64,000 bases of DNA from GCA-2794515 sp033763335 (GTDB taxonomy: Bacteria > Chloroflexota > Anaerolineae > Aggregatilineales > Phototrophicaceae): positions 1-64,000 of the forward strand of contig JANRKU010000051.1 in assembly GCA_033763335.1 (NCBI GenBank), written 5' to 3'. The notes beneath the pieces are model-generated. The model saw nothing but the letters and a program-made list of their open reading frames with translations, was not told the origin of the DNA and searched no databases. This document shows, piece by piece, positions 63,455 to 64,000 of the stretch (positions are counted from its first letter, which is position 1; every line of letters begins with the position of its first letter). Both the position numbers and the translations under genes were made by a program.

Positions 63455-63482
63455 GTAAGGACGCAACATGTTGCGCCCTTAC
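63455..63482. repeat. Dispersed 28-bp palindromic repeat, copy 4
   Basis: GTAAGGACGCAACATGTTGCGCCCTTAC is a near-perfect 28-bp palindrome. It aligns with 5746-5773 (GTAAAGGCATAACATGTTATGCCCTTAC) at most positions, and the differing bases often change in pairs so the fold is kept. Confidence 0.75.
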
Positions 63483-63515
63483 ACGCTTATTTTTGTTATC
63501 TGTTTATCGAACCGA

Positions 63516-63836
63516 TTATTCTGTGGCTTCGGCTTCGTTAGAGGCGTTTTGTTGCCCAGCAGTGACCCGCGCAACCCGTACTTGACGGTCTAATGCCCAC
63601 ATGACGAAGGCAATAGTCGCGCCAATACCTATCAGATTGACCAAAATAAACCCAATAAACAACACCAGTTGCTCGGCTTTCCATTGGGTGGCATAGGCAG
63701 GAGAAGCATCTGGGTTACTGGTCTGTTGCAAATAGGGGATAATTTGTTCAAATCCGCCCGCTTGCTCAATAGCCGTTAATACCCCACCAGCGACCAAAAT
63801 CACCAAAATAACAATCAGGAATGTATATTTCTTCAC
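63516..63836 (-). CDS. Small membrane protein of unknown function
   Basis: 106 residues with two helices (FLIVILVILVAGGVL and FIGFILVNLIGIGATIAFVMWA) separated by an outside loop and followed by a charged tail rich in Ala and Glu. No family is recognised. It precedes the heme-A genes on the - strand with an intervening palindrome, so it may have its own transcript. A role as an oxidase assembly or subunit-like protein is possible by context only. Confidence 0.5.
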   Translation of the reverse strand: MKKYTFLIVILVILVAGGVLTAIEQAGGFEQIIPYLQQTSNPDASPAYATQWKAEQLVLFIGFILVNLIGIGATIAFVMWALDRQVRVARVTAGQQNASNEAEATE

Positions 63837-63918
63837 GTTTCTTTACTCCAATCCATACGCCAACATTGTACCGAGATTGTACTCTTTATCACGAAGCATC
63901 GCAAGATTCCAGACAGCA

Positions 63919-64000
63919 TCAAACCTCATCATGTTTGGAATCACCATCCACTTTTTCAGCGTGTTCTTGCATATCATCATCTACATCATCCGATATTTCG
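63919..64000 (-). CDS. C-terminal end of a gene cut by the window edge
   Basis: The - strand reads EISDDVDDDMQEHAEKVDGD (then SKHDEV) and a TGA at 63919. The acidic tail could end a cytosolic domain of a membrane protein. Too little is present to name it. Confidence 0.4.
   Translation of the reverse strand, partial: EISDDVDDDMQEHAEKVDGDSKHDEV

Noticed and set aside
62860..63585. 241-residue + strand frame opposite ctaA and its upstream region
   Set aside because: It runs antisense through ctaA and the palindromic repeat; the real gene is on the other strand.
1..64000. tRNA and rRNA genes
   Set aside because: No cloverleaf or rRNA segment was recognised by eye in the intergenic regions; a tRNA scan would settle this.

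Overview
The window is chromosomal DNA of moderate GC content from a free-living aerobic bacterium, most likely a member of the Chloroflexota (Anaerolineae-like). This is an inference from the mix of families: many SH3-domain secreted proteins, LtrA, an RqcH/NFACT protein, a short 6-phosphogluconate dehydrogenase, heme A synthase with CtaB, and GH1, GH127 and other sugar enzymes. No rRNA, tRNA or CRISPR array was seen.

Layout. 1-4.9 kb: a tightly coupled + strand operon of a glycoside hydrolase fragment, a solute-binding protein, two GT4 and one GT9 glycosyltransferases (surface glycan assembly). 4.9-13.1 kb: PPK2, DNA ligase LigA, a secreted SH3/metalloprotease-like protein, a TetR-controlled pair of membrane proteins, and an M48 protease with a membrane partner. 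13.2-26.2 kb: an MBL hydrolase/TetR/SDR cluster, a permease, pirin, two tandem small multidrug export proteins, GH127, LtrA, an SH3-carrying deacetylase-like protein and other metabolic genes. 26.2-30.8 kb: a sugar-acid module (GH1 and Gnd on one strand, FGGY kinase and UlaG-like lactonase on the other). 30.8-32.4 kb: a TetR operon with two clear operators.

33.5-49.1 kb is an accessory island. It holds a complete type I Wadjet anti-plasmid system (jetABCD), a large secreted polymorphic toxin with an immunity-gene candidate, a second orphan toxin tip (ADP-ribosyltransferase-like) with its own immunity candidate, HicAB, and several broken toxin-antitoxin fragments. The island ends in a 35-bp direct repeat (34/35 identical) derived from the 3' end of copA: one copy is inside intact copA (49090-49124), the other is stranded at 33558-33592. 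This looks like an integration or recombination scar at the copA 3' end. A second repeat pair (about 33.5-33.8 and 41.34-41.49 kb) brackets Wadjet.

49.1-54.0 kb: a metal-resistance operon (MerR regulator, DUF305, DsbD-like/cupredoxin fusion, CopZ, CopA) behind a MerR-type promoter with a long spacer. 54.0-64.0 kb: a CDGSH iron-sulfur protein, a PIN toxin-antitoxin pair, an SH3 protein, PolX, RlmI, RqcH, and a respiratory group (cytochrome c, CtaB, CtaA). A 20-28 bp palindromic repeat family is scattered between genes at four places.
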